Shown one piece after another: positions 1 to 17,671 of a stretch of DNA of 64,000 nucleotides. Under the pieces are notes generated by a model. That model saw nothing but the letters and a program-made list of their open reading frames with translations. It ran no database searches and was not told where the DNA came from. Origin of the DNA: Streptomyces longwoodensis (lineage in GTDB: Bacteria > Actinomycetota > Actinomycetes > Streptomycetales > Streptomycetaceae); NCBI RefSeq assembly GCF_001514125.1, contig NZ_KQ948552.1, forward strand, positions 361,401 to 425,400, in the 5' to 3' direction. The stretch's first letter is position 1; each line of letters begins with the position of its first letter. A program made the translations under genes and the position numbers.

Positions 1-8709
<8,709 letters not shown>

Positions 8710-8862
8710 TGTCTCCAGAGCTCCCCGGGAATTGCGTCGAGACCGCGATCGGGCCGGATGGAAGTGGGAATCCGAACGGGTGGGTGTCGAGGTGATGCGT
8801 TGGTTTCCCCGAATCCCAGCAGGGCGGCGGTGCGTGTGTCGACCGGTTCCTGGTGCTCGCGG

Positions 8863-8913
8863 GCCCCTAGCTCCGGTGGCCCCCACCCCTATGTCGTCCG
8901 GGTGTCCCCCTAC
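8863..8913. promoter_or_regulatory. Three tandem (A/G/C)CCCCTAN boxes in the PKS-P450 divergent promoter
   Basis: The 474-bp region 8710-9183 separates the divergent PKS and P450 genes and contains no gene. It carries GCCCCTAG (8863-8870), ACCCCTAT (8885-8892) and CCCCCTAC (8906-8913). The boxes start 22 and 21 bp apart, about two helical turns, so they lie on one DNA face. Related boxes stand before the KAS III gene and upstream of the LAL regulator gene. That they bind the cluster regulator is inferred. A pyrimidine-rich stretch (about 9061-9160) precedes the P450 ribosome site AAGGAG. Confidence 0.5.
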
Positions 8914-9183
8914 GGGGAATCTGGGGATGCCGGGCGCGTTCCGGCTCGGATACGGTTCGTGCGTTCCGGTGCTGCGGGTGCGTCCCGTACGGGCACGGGG
9001 AAATCACCCTGCATTTCCGGGCGAAGGGAAAGCAAGGGGAAAAGGGTCAACCACGGGTCGATCACCCCTCCCCGCGGCTTTCCCCTCCGCCTTCCCTCCT
9101 CCTCCGCTCCTTTTTTCGCACCCTGTTCCTTCTTCCGTCGCCGGCCCTTCCCTGCCTTTCCGTCCGGACGCAAGGAGTCCTAG

Positions 9184-10374
9184 ATGTCCGAACAGGCTCT
9201 TCCCCTCACTCCCCCTTCGGCTGCCGACGGTGGAGCGGCCCTGTTCGACTGGCTGCGCGTGATGCGCGACGAGGCTCCCGTCGTCCAGGGCAGCAACGGC
9301 AGTTGGTACGTGTTCCGTTACGCCGACGTGCAGCGGGTGCTGTCCGAGTACGCCGACTTCTCCTCCGACCCGACGCCGGTCTCACCCAAGGCGGCCGAGG
9401 TGGCCAAGGGCGACCTGGCGCAGATCGACCCGCCCGTGCACCACCACCTGCGGCGCCAGATCAGCCGGGTGTTCACACCGAAGATGGTGGCGGGCCTGGA
9501 GCCGCGCATCCGGGAGATAGGCACCGGGCTGCTGGACGCCGCCGGGGACGCCGGGGAACTGGACCTGGTGCGGCAGTTGACGCATCCGCTGCCGGTCATC
9601 GTGATCGCCGAGCTGCTGGGCGTGCCGGCGGAGGACCGGCCCGTGTTCCGGCACTGGGCGGACCGGATCATCGCGGCGAAGATCGCCGGTGTGGACGACC
9701 CGGAGACGTACGAGCGGCTCAGGTCCGCGATCGAGGAGATGGACTACTACCTCGAGGGGCAGCTGGAGGAACGGCGGGCCCGGCCCGGGGACGACCTGCT
9801 GAGCCGGATGGTGACGAGCGAGCTCGACGGGGAGCCGATCACGGGCGCCGAGGCGGTCAACTTCGCGCGGCTGCTGCTGATCGCGGGGCACATCACCACC
9901 ACGATGATGCTGAGCAGTTCCATCCTCTCCTTCGACGAGTTCCCAGGGGCCGCGGCGCAACTGCGCGCGGACCGCTCGCTGATCCCGGGCGCGCTGGAGG
10001 AAGTGATGCGCTACCGGCCGCCGTTCACCATCACCGGCCGGTACACGACCCGGGACGTGGAACTGGCCGGGGTGACCATCCCGGAGCGCTCGATCGTCAT
10101 TCCGTGGCTGGTGTCGGCGAACCGCGACGAGCGGCAGTTCGCCGATCCGGACGTGTTCGACATCCACCGCTCGCCCAACGCGCACGTGGCGTTCGGCAAG
10201 GGCATCCACTTCTGCATCGGCGCCCCGCTGGCCCGCCTGGAGGGCCGGGTCGCCCTGGAGCTGCTGTTCGACCGGTTCTCCGACATCCGGCTCGACCGCG
10301 AGGTGCCGCTGCGTTTCCACGAGCAGAACTTCTTCGGCGTCACGTCGCTGCCGGTGTCCGTGAAGCACGCCTAG
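9184..10374 (+). CDS. Cytochrome P450 (post-PKS tailoring candidate)
   Basis: This 396-residue bacterial class I P450 has the heme-binding motif FGKGIHFCIGAPLARLE with the thiolate ligand at C344, and the K-helix and meander region are intact. The I-helix reads AGHITTTM near residues 234-241: the usual acidic residue of the AGxE/D-T-T proton relay is Ile here, while the Thr remains. It needs separate ferredoxin and reductase partners; none is visible nearby. The start is fixed by AAGGAG nine bases upstream. It is divergent from the PKS gene and heads a plus-strand set with the SnoaL-like protein and the hydroxyacyl-CoA dehydrogenase, so oxidation of the polyketide is the likely job. The actual position oxidised cannot be told. 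Confidence 0.95.
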   Translation: MSEQALPLTPPSAADGGAALFDWLRVMRDEAPVVQGSNGSWYVFRYADVQRVLSEYADFSSDPTPVSPKAAEVAKGDLAQIDPPVHHHLRRQISRVFTPKMVAGLEPRIREIGTGLLDAAGDAGELDLVRQLTHPLPVIVIAELLGVPAEDRPVFRHWADRIIAAKIAGVDDPETYERLRSAIEEMDYYLEGQLEERRARPGDDLLSRMVTSELDGEPITGAEAVNFARLLLIAGHITTTMMLSSSILSFDEFPGAAAQLRADRSLIPGALEEVMRYRPPFTITGRYTTRDVELAGVTIPERSIVIPWLVSANRDERQFADPDVFDIHRSPNAHVAFGKGIHFCIGAPLARLEGRVALELLFDRFSDIRLDREVPLRFHEQNFFGVTSLPVSVKHA

Positions 10375-10468
10375 ACACCCCCTCGGGGGCGTCCCGGACA
10401 CGCGCCCCATCGGAGAAGCACCGAACCGTTCGGACCCGAGGCTCACTGCGAGAGGCACCGGAGAACCC

Positions 10469-10921
10469 ATGCCCGACGAGGCGACAGCCAAGCAGCTCAT
10501 CCTGGACCACTGCCGGAAGATCAACGAGGGGGACGTGGAGGGCCTGCTCAAGCTGTACGCGGAGGACTGCAGCTTCGAGGACCCGGTCGGCAACGGCAAG
10601 CAGTACGGGCTCAAGGCGCTGAGCCAGCGCGCCGCGGCCGCGATCTTCTCCGGCGCGTACGAGGACGCGGCGTCGCCCGTGACCGCCGAGGGCGGCCGCT
10701 ATGCCGCGGTCCCCATGGTGTCGACGTTCAACTACCTGCCGCTCGCCGGTCCCGCGATGGCGCAGACCGGCCTGCTGCCGCCGGAACCGCCGCCGGACCC
10801 GGAGAACAAGATGATCCGGGTCAACATCGTGATGGTGATCCGGGTCAACGACGACGGCCTGGTCGACCAGATGCAGGCCTTCTACGGCCGCGGTGACGCC
10901 ACCGTCATCGACAAGGGCTGA
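10469..10921 (+). CDS. SnoaL/NTF2-like fold protein (ketosteroid isomerase superfamily)
   Basis: The 150-residue protein has the pattern of the SnoaL-like/NTF2 alpha+beta cone: an N-terminal helix followed by LLKLYAEDCSFEDPVG and a C-terminal beta-rich stretch ending MQAFYGRGD. Family members in polyketide clusters act as isomerases, epoxide hydrolases or cyclases; which applies cannot be read from sequence. GGAGAA lies upstream of the ATG. It is 94 bp after the P450 and probably co-transcribed with it, so it may act on a product that the P450 generates. Alternatively it could be a non-catalytic ligand-binding protein. Confidence 0.8.
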   Translation: MPDEATAKQLILDHCRKINEGDVEGLLKLYAEDCSFEDPVGNGKQYGLKALSQRAAAAIFSGAYEDAASPVTAEGGRYAAVPMVSTFNYLPLAGPAMAQTGLLPPEPPPDPENKMIRVNIVMVIRVNDDGLVDQMQAFYGRGDATVIDKG

Positions 10922-11036
10922 CCCACTCGGGCGCAGGGGATCCCCGCCGCCCTCACCGCACGGTCGCAGGGCCGAGCCGTGGTCCCCCTGTCTGCGCACC
11001 GACCGGACGACGGAACCCGAAGGGACCCAACCACCA

Positions 11037-12775
11037 TGGCTCAGACGTTCACGCGGACAGCGGTGATAGGGGTGGGCGCGGTCGGCGCCGCGCTCGTGGA
11101 CCTGCTGGCCCGGGCGGGGCTGCCGGTCACCGCCGTGGAGGCGGACGACCGGGCGCTCGCGGCCGGCCGGCGGCGGGTGGCGGGACGGGGCGCCGACGGC
11201 ACCGAGCCCGCGGGCGTGCGCTGGACCACCCGGGTGGCGGACGCCGCCGGGGCGGACCTGGTGATCGAGGCGGTGCCGGAACGGCTGGACGCCAAGACCG
11301 CCGTCCTCGCGGAGGCGGTCGGGGTGTGCGGACCGGACACGGTGTTCGCCACCACCACGAGCGGCCACTCGGTCACCGAGATCGCGTCGCTGTGCGGCAC
11401 GATGACCCGCACGGTCGGCCTGCACCTGTTCCCCGCGGTGCCCACCACGGCGGTGGAGGTGGTGAGCACCCCGCTGACCGAACGGGCCGTCCGGGACGCG
11501 GTGGTGGAGCTGGCGCGGCGCCTGGACCACACCCCCGTCCAGGTCGCGGACCGCCCGGGCTTCATCGGCGGCGCGCTGGCCATGACGTACCTGAACAGCG
11601 CGGTCACGATGTACGAGCAGCGCTACGCCTCCCGGGAGGACATCGACACGGCGATGACGCTGGGCTGCGGGCTGCCGCTCGGGCCGCTGGCGCAGCTCGA
11701 CGTGATGGGCCTCGACGTGGCCCGGGACACCCTGGAGCTGCTGTACGAGCGGACCGGTGACCGGGCCTACGCGCCGGCCCCCCTGCTGTCGCACTACGTG
11801 GCGGCCGGGCTGCTCGGGCGGAAGACGGGGCGCGGTTTCTACGACTACGGGCCCGGCGGCGCGGCCGCCGCGGCCGCGGCCGGCGGCCCCCTTTCCGGCC
11901 GGGGCGGCCTGCCCGCGCGGCCGGTGCGCACGGTGGGCGTGGTGGGGTCGGGAACGATGGGCGCGGGCATCGCCGAGGTGTCCGCGAAGGCCGGCCACCC
12001 CACGGTGCTGGTGGCGCGCAGCGACGCCAAGGCCAAGGGGGCGGTGCTGACGGTCGAGCGGTCCCTGGAGCGGGCCGCGGGCCGCGGGAAGGTGACCCGG
12101 CAGGACGCGGACGCCACCCTCGGCAGGCTGGTGGCCGTCTCCCAGCTGGAGGCGCTGGACGAGTGCGACCTGGTGGTCGAGGCCGTGGTGGAGGACCTGG
12201 CGGTCAAGCGGGGGCTGTTCGCGGAGCTGGGCCGGGCCTGCCGGCCGGACGCGGTGCTGGCCTCGTCGACGTCAGGGCTGCCGATCATCGAGTGCGCCAC
12301 GGCCACGGGCCGCCCGGAGAACGTGGTCGGCATGCACTTCTTCAACCCGGCCCCGGTGATGCGGCTGGTGGAGGTGGTGCGCACGGCGCTCACCTCCGAC
12401 GAGACGGCCGGCACCGCGCACGCCGCGGCCGCGGCGATGGGCAAGCGGCCCGTGGGCTGCGCGGACCGGGCCGGGTTCATCGTCAACGCCCTGCTGTTCC
12501 CCTACCTCAACCGGGCCATCGGGCTCGTGGAGGAGCAGGCCATCACGCCGGACGACGTGGACGACGTGATGACGGGCGGGCACGGCTATCCGATGGGCCC
12601 GCTGAAGCTGCTGGACGTGGTCGGACTGGACGTGTCGCTGCAGATCCAGCGGACGCTGCACGACACGTTCCTCGACCCGTCGCTGGCGCCCGCCCGCTAC
12701 CTGGAGCACCTGGTGCGGGCGGGCCACCTGGGGAGCAAGTCGGGGCAGGGGTTCCGGGTCCACGCGGGCCGCTGA
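11037..12775 (+). CDS. Tandem-duplicated 3-hydroxyacyl-CoA dehydrogenase
   Basis: The 578-residue protein consists of two fused HCDH units. The first begins with the NAD-binding loop GVGAVG (residues 8-13) and the second with VVGSGTMGAG near 302. The second half has the full catalytic signature MHFFNPAPVM; the first half shows only LHLFPAVP, missing the conserved Asn, so it may be structural. Both halves keep the C-terminal domain with G(R/S)K(T/S)G(R/Q)GF. Such enzymes oxidise or reduce 3-hydroxyacyl-CoA; in PKS clusters they often supply 3-hydroxybutyryl-CoA for ethylmalonyl-type extenders. Together with the nearby FabH-like gene this suggests extender supply, an inference since no crotonyl-CoA carboxylase/reductase is in view. 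The start at 11037 follows GAAGGGA. Confidence 0.9.
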
Positions 12776-12807
12776 GCGCCCACCGCGCCGGGTCGGCGCG
12801 GGCCGCC

Positions 12808-12840
12808 GTGACGGTGCCCCCGCCGAGGGGGAACCGTCAC
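12808..12840. terminator. Bidirectional hairpin between convergent genes
   Basis: GTGACGG (12808-12814) pairs with CCGTCAC (12834-12840) and CCCCC with GGGGG inside, closing a small loop. It stands between the plus-strand dehydrogenase and the minus-strand regulator, where a shared terminator is expected. There is no U tract, as is usual in Streptomyces. The stretch to 12900 also repeats CGGCCTCACG three times. Confidence 0.6.
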
Positions 12841-12912
12841 CGCGGCCTCACGCCACACGGTCATGCGTCAGACGGCCTCACGTCACGCGGCCTCACGCCC
12901 GGCCCGCCCGTG

Positions 12913-15795
12913 TCACGCGGTCTCCGGCAGGTCGAACTGCAGGTCGATCGGCAGCTGTTGGCGACCGCCTATCTTCAACTTCCGATAGACCCTGGTCAGG
13001 TGCTGTTCGACGGTGCTGACGGTGATGTACAGCTGCGAGGAGATGTCGCGGTTGGTGTAGCCGCAGGCGGCCAGGGCCGCCACCCGCTTCTCCGAGTCGC
13101 TGAGCTTGGCCTCGCGGGTGTCCACCAGGGTCTTCTCCGGGCCGGTGCCCCAGCCCGCCTCCCCGTGTTCGAGCCGGATCCGCGCGCAGAGCGGTTCGGC
13201 GCCACACTCCCTGGCCAGTTCCCAGGCCCGCCGGGACGCCATCGCGGCCTGCGCCAGGTCCCCGAGCCGCTTGTGGGTCTCCCCCAGGTCGCACAGGGCC
13301 CGCGCCAGCTCCAGGCGGTCCCCGGACAGCCGCAGCTGGGCCACGGCCCGGGTGAGCAGGCCCAGCCGCTCACCCGGCGCGGACGCCTCGGCGAGCAGCC
13401 GCAGGGAGATGCCGTGGATGCGGGGGTTGGCGTCGTCGAGGCGGGAGATCTGCTCCAGGAGCAGCCGCTCGGCCTCCTTGCACTCGCCGGTCCCGAGCAG
13501 CGCCTCGGCCAGGTCGCTGCGCCACGGCACCCACACCGGCTGGTCCAGGCCCCAGCGCTGCGCCGTGCGGCCCACGGCCATGAAGTCGTCCAGCGCCGCG
13601 TCGAGACGCTTGGTGGCCAGGTGGTAGTGGCCGCGGGCCCGCATGTACGTCATGCCGTAGGCGCTCGCGTACACCGCCTCCGGGACGGGCTCGTTGAGCT
13701 TGCGGGCGCCGGCCTCGTACTTGCCCATGGCGGTCTGGGCCATCACCTGGACGGCGATCAGGCCGCAGGCCAGGACACTCCGCTTGCGTTCGGTGAGCCG
13801 GTCAAGACCCGCGTCGATGCAGCGCTCGGCCTCCTCGGGGTTGCCCTGCGCGAGGGCCACCTCGGCGCGCAGCCCGGCGATCATGGCGTACCAGCCGCCC
13901 GCGCCGCGGCGGGCGGTGTTCTGGAGGAGCACGTCGCACCAGTAGCGGGCCCGCTTCGTCTTCCCGGAGAACAGCAGGCACTTGATGGCGCTGGTGAGGG
14001 GCTCCATCGTGGCGTCGGTGAGCGCGGAGCGCTGCAGCATCTCCTCGGCCGCGGTGGCGAAGTCGCCGCGACGGGGGCCGAGGAGCAGCCGCCACGGCTG
14101 GCCGCCCCGGGAGGTCAGCGCCTCGCCGCCCGGCCGGGCCGGGAGGGCCCGCAGCTCGCCGCCCTGCTGCGGGACGGCGGCCAGGCGGCCGTCCGCCCAC
14201 GGGAAGCGGCGTTCCACGATCGAGGTCATCAGGGCACCTCCGGTGCCCCGGTCCGGTACGGCGGCGGACGGACCGGCGGGCACGGCGGCTCCGGCGGCTC
14301 CGGCTCCGGCTCCGGCGGTACGGACGGGCCCGGCGGGCGCGGGCGCCACGGCGGTGGCCTGGGGCCCGCGGACGAGCACCTCGTACGCCTCCTCGAGCCG
14401 CCGGTGGGCCAGGAACAGGTCCGCGATCGCCGTCGTGTACCGCGGCGGTGCCTGGCCCGCCCGCACGGCAGCGAGCAGTTCCTCGGCGGCCGTCTCCGCC
14501 GCGGAGGGGTGGTTGCGCCGCAGGACGACCGAGGTGCGCACCTTGATCTCGATGCGCCGGCCGGGGTCCTCGCAGACCCGGTGGGCCAGCTCCAGACAGG
14601 CCACGGCAACGCCGTCCTCGTCGTCGGCGAGGGCCTCCTCCGCGGCGTCGCACAGGACCGCGGCGGCCCACGGCTCGCTGATCCGCTCCAGCGCCAGCAG
14701 GTGGGGGGCGACGGCCGAGGCGCGGGCGCCGTCGGCATAAAGCAGGGTGGCCGCCCTGCGATGGAGCTGCTGGCGGTGTTCGGGGTCCATGCCGTCCAGG
14801 ACCTGGCTGCAGACCGCCGGGTGCTGGAAGTGGCACTCGTCGACCACGCCGGCGGCGTGCAGGGCGCGCAGGCCCTGGGCGGCCGTGGTGCGGGGCAGCC
14901 GGCACAGCCGGCTGAGCAGGTCGAGGGTGGCGGTCGCACCGAGGACGGCGAGCCCTTCGGCGACCTTGGCGGCCGTGGGCCCGCTGCGGTCCAGGCAGGT
15001 GAGGACGGCGTGCGCGAACGTCTCCCCGGGCCCGGGGTCGAGGCAGTCGCCGGACGACGTGCCCGCGGTCGTCCCGCGCTCCTCCTGCAGGGCGCGCAGG
15101 AGCAGCGGATTGCCCCGGGTCACGGCGTAGAACTCCTCCGCCGTGTCCTCGCCGACGGGCAGCCGGGGCTGGTGGTGGGCGAGGAACCGGGCCACCGCGT
15201 CGGGACCGAGGCATTCCAGCCGGATCCTGCGGAAGTTGGGCTGGCGCAGGAATTCCGTGCGGTACGCGGTGTCCTGCTGGCGGTAGTAAAGGGCCTCCGT
15301 GAACACCATCAGCAGCCGGCTGGTGCGCGAGCGGCCCGCTATGTGGAGGAGGTATTGCAGGGAGGCGCTGTCGGCGTGCTGGAGGTCGTCGATCCCGATG
15401 ACGACGAGCCGGTCGCGCGCGACGGTGCGCAGCGCCGCCCAGAACCTCTGCATCCCCGCGCCCCTGCCCTGGGCCGTCGCGTCGGGCAGTCCGGGGCCGG
15501 TCGTCCCCTCTTCGTCCACCACGCGTTCGAGCCAGTTCCTGGTTTCGGCGGGCAGTGCCTCGCTGTGGACGAGTTGCCGCACCAGTCCCAGGGGAACGCT
15601 TTCCTCGGACGGCATTCCGGTGGCCCGGAGGACGATCGCCCCCGCGTCACTCGACAACGCTGCCAGGGCTTCCAAAAGCTCGGTTTTGCCACATCCGACG
15701 GGCCCTTCGACGAAAATGGTTCTCGCCCGTCCCGCGGCACTGTCACGCACAGCTATTCTTAATGCGGTGAGTTCTAATTCCCTGGCTATCAGCAT
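12913..15795 (-). CDS. LAL-family LuxR-type transcriptional regulator (likely cluster activator)
   Basis: This 960-residue large ATP-binding LuxR-type regulator has Walker A GPVGCGKTEL (31-40), Walker B VVIGIDDLQH (131-140), a long alpha-helical/TPR-like middle and a C-terminal LuxR helix-turn-helix (LSDSEKRVAALAACGYTNRD through VSTVEQHLTRVYRKLKIG). LALs are typical pathway-specific activators of macrolide-type PKS clusters. Codons 7 and 12 are both TTA, so translation should need the bldA leucyl-tRNA and be tied to development. AAGGGGG precedes ATG 15795. A Pro/Ala/Gly-rich linker near 510-560 separates the two helical halves. Targets are inferred to be the neighbouring PKS, P450 and KAS III promoters. 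Confidence 0.93.
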   Translation of the reverse strand: MLIARELELTALRIAVRDSAAGRARTIFVEGPVGCGKTELLEALAALSSDAGAIVLRATGMPSEESVPLGLVRQLVHSEALPAETRNWLERVVDEEGTTGPGLPDATAQGRGAGMQRFWAALRTVARDRLVVIGIDDLQHADSASLQYLLHIAGRSRTSRLLMVFTEALYYRQQDTAYRTEFLRQPNFRRIRLECLGPDAVARFLAHHQPRLPVGEDTAEEFYAVTRGNPLLLRALQEERGTTAGTSSGDCLDPGPGETFAHAVLTCLDRSGPTAAKVAEGLAVLGATATLDLLSRLCRLPRTTAAQGLRALHAAGVVDECHFQHPAVCSQVLDGMDPEHRQQLHRRAATLLYADGARASAVAPHLLALERISEPWAAAVLCDAAEEALADDEDGVAVACLELAHRVCEDPGRRIEIKVRTSVVLRRNHPSAAETAAEELLAAVRAGQAPPRYTTAIADLFLAHRRLEEAYEVLVRGPQATAVAPAPAGPVRTAGAGAGAAGAAVPAGPSAAVPDRGTGGALMTSIVERRFPWADGRLAAVPQQGGELRALPARPGGEALTSRGGQPWRLLLGPRRGDFATAAEEMLQRSALTDATMEPLTSAIKCLLFSGKTKRARYWCDVLLQNTARRGAGGWYAMIAGLRAEVALAQGNPEEAERCIDAGLDRLTERKRSVLACGLIAVQVMAQTAMGKYEAGARKLNEPVPEAVYASAYGMTYMRARGHYHLATKRLDAALDDFMAVGRTAQRWGLDQPVWVPWRSDLAEALLGTGECKEAERLLLEQISRLDDANPRIHGISLRLLAEASAPGERLGLLTRAVAQLRLSGDRLELARALCDLGETHKRLGDLAQAAMASRRAWELARECGAEPLCARIRLEHGEAGWGTGPEKTLVDTREAKLSDSEKRVAALAACGYTNRDISSQLYITVSTVEQHLTRVYRKLKIGGRQQLPIDLQFDLPETA

Positions 15796-16215
15796 ACGGA
15801 ATCCGGATCCCCCTTCACCGATGGACCGGCGGCATTGACCAGACCGTCGATGCCTTCTGCTTCGGCGACGGTTCCGGCCGCCACGCCTCCTCGAGCCGGA
15901 GGTCCGCACGGCAGAATCCCCCGCCCGTGTCCACAGATCGATGAAACCCTCGGGCTCATCCGACTGTCAACCATCCCCCGGACGAGATCCCTCCGCCCGG
16001 TCGCGGGGGGAAACCCGTATACCGCGACCACAATCTGCCAATTCATACCGTAGTGAACGATGCCGTTCCAATGGGAACCTCTCATTCCGCTGTAAGCCGC
16101 GGAGGTTGAACAGGGCTGAATTCTCGCCAAATGCCCGCTGACGAAGCAGCGGTCGGCCACCTCTCACATGCGACGGGGTGATGGCCCGATGAACGGACGC
16201 GTGCGCGCTGAAAGA

Positions 16216-16231
16216 TAGGGGTATCCCCCTA
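16216..16231. promoter_or_regulatory. Palindromic TAGGGGTATCCCCCTA box upstream of the LAL gene
   Basis: The 598-bp gap 15796-16393 between the KAS III stop and the LAL start holds no convincing gene and is less GC-rich than its surroundings. At 16216-16231 two head-to-head copies of the ACCCCTA-type box form an inverted repeat, with a further GTAGGG at 16234-16239. It is about 420 bp upstream of the LAL start, consistent with autoregulation or a long leader; the role is inferred. Confidence 0.4.
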
Positions 16232-16393
16232 CCGTAGGGCGGCCTTGATACGGCGGCCCGTCCGGCGCGGACCCGGATCTCCGCACGGGGCGCACCGCGG
16301 CACACCCGTGCGTGCACCAGTTTTTAACCACCTCTTTACAGGGTGCGTAATTCGATGGCGCGAGCGCGTCGGCCCGGGCCGGGAAAGCCCGCC

Positions 16394-17425
16394 TCAGCGG
16401 GCGCCGTTCTCGCTCCCCTGCCACCTGACCAGTGCCGTGCCCAGTGACATCCCGCCGCCGAACCCGGCGAGCAGCAGCAGGTCGCCGTCGGAGAACGCGC
16501 CCTGCCTGCGGGCCGCGTCCAGCGCCAGCGGTATCGACGCGGCACTGGTGTTGCCGTGCTCGGCGACCGTCAGGTGCACGCGCGCCCGCGGCAGCCCCAG
16601 GCCGGGCAGGACCCTGTCCAGCATGACGCCGTTGGCCTGGTGCGGCACGAAGTGGTCGACGCTCGCGCCGTCCACGCCGTTCTCGGCGAGCGTGGCGCGG
16701 ACCGCCGCGGGGAGTTCGGTCATCACGTACTCCGTGACCGACCGGCCGCTCATCCGGAAGGAGTGCCTGCCCTCGGCGACCGTCTGCTCCGATGCGGGCT
16801 CCCGGCTGCCGCCGGCCGGCACCTTGATGAGGTCGTGCAGCGCGCCGTGGCTGGCCGCGTGCGCGCCCACCAGGCCGCGGCCCGCGCCCACCGGGCCCAG
16901 CACGACCGCGCCCGCGCCGTCCCCGAACAGCACGGCCGTACGGCGGTCCGAGCGGTCGATGATGCGTGAGTAGACGTCCGCGCCGATCACCAGGGCGTGG
17001 CCGCCGGGCGCGGCACCCGGCGACTGCAGCAGCCGCGCGGCCACCACGAGCGCGAACACGAAGCCGCTGCACACGGCGTTGACGTCGAAGGCCGCCGCGT
17101 TCACCGCGCCGACGCGCTCCTGCACCAGACAGGCCGTGGCGGGCTGCGGGTGGTCGGGGGTGGACGTCGCCACCACGACCCAGTCCACCCGGCCGGGCGC
17201 GACGCCCGCGGCGTCGAGGGCGTGGCGCGCCGCCGCGGCCGCGAGGTCGGAGGTGGCCTCGTCCTCGGCGGCGTAACGGCGGCTGCGGATACCGGTCTTG
17301 GCCTCGATCCAGTCGGCGGTGACACCGGCCCGCTCGGCCACCAGGTGGTTCGGGACGGCCTCGGCGGGCAGGTACGACCCGGTCCCCAGGATGCCGACGG
17401 CCCGGTGCTCGGTCGGGGCCCCCAT
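16394..17425 (-). CDS. FabH-like 3-oxoacyl-ACP synthase III
   Basis: The 343-residue thiolase-fold enzyme has all three KAS III catalytic residues visible: Cys in NAVCSGFVFAL, His in VPHQANGVML and Asn in EHGNTSAASIPLAL. The N-terminal GTGSYLPAEAVPN and the WIEAKTGIRSRRYA segment are typical. KAS III condenses an acyl-CoA with malonyl-ACP or malonyl-CoA. Beside a modular PKS and a 3-hydroxyacyl-CoA dehydrogenase, a plausible role is making acetoacetyl or longer 3-ketoacyl precursors for an unusual extender unit. The ATG at 17425 is preferred over TTG 17464 because GACGGGGG precedes it. Two ACCCCTA boxes lie upstream. Confidence 0.92.
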   Translation of the reverse strand: MGAPTEHRAVGILGTGSYLPAEAVPNHLVAERAGVTADWIEAKTGIRSRRYAAEDEATSDLAAAAARHALDAAGVAPGRVDWVVVATSTPDHPQPATACLVQERVGAVNAAAFDVNAVCSGFVFALVVAARLLQSPGAAPGGHALVIGADVYSRIIDRSDRRTAVLFGDGAGAVVLGPVGAGRGLVGAHAASHGALHDLIKVPAGGSREPASEQTVAEGRHSFRMSGRSVTEYVMTELPAAVRATLAENGVDGASVDHFVPHQANGVMLDRVLPGLGLPRARVHLTVAEHGNTSAASIPLALDAARRQGAFSDGDLLLLAGFGGGMSLGTALVRWQGSENGAR

Positions 17426-17535
17426 CACGCCCCCGTCGGCGTGCTCGGTGCGGGGCTCCAGCAACGGCAGATCACGACGGCCACCTCCGAAGGCTGCGGG
17501 ACTCCCGACGGTACGGACACGCGCTGCCCTCGATA

Positions 17536-17566
17536 ACCCCTAACCGGCGCTGACGGGCACCCCTAG
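17536..17566. promoter_or_regulatory. Pair of ACCCCTAN boxes before the KAS III gene
   Basis: ACCCCTAA (17536-17543) and ACCCCTAG (17559-17566) start 23 bp apart, about the same spacing as the three boxes before the PKS gene and in the same orientation relative to the minus-strand gene. They lie about 110-140 bp upstream of the KAS III start and about 105-135 bp from the divergent metallophosphoesterase start. Confidence 0.45.
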
Positions 17567-17671
17567 GCCGTGTCCGGGCCGGGTCCGGGCGGCCGTGCGG
17601 GGACTCGGGTGCCGCGCGCCGTGGCCGGGGGATACAGTGCGCGGAACGGCAGCCTGGTCAGGGAGGAACAC

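Noticed and set aside
12163..15762. Plus-strand open frame of about 1,200 codons over the LAL gene
   Set aside because: It has no family motif and repetitive Gly/Ala/Gln-rich translation; the minus strand encodes an intact LAL regulator.
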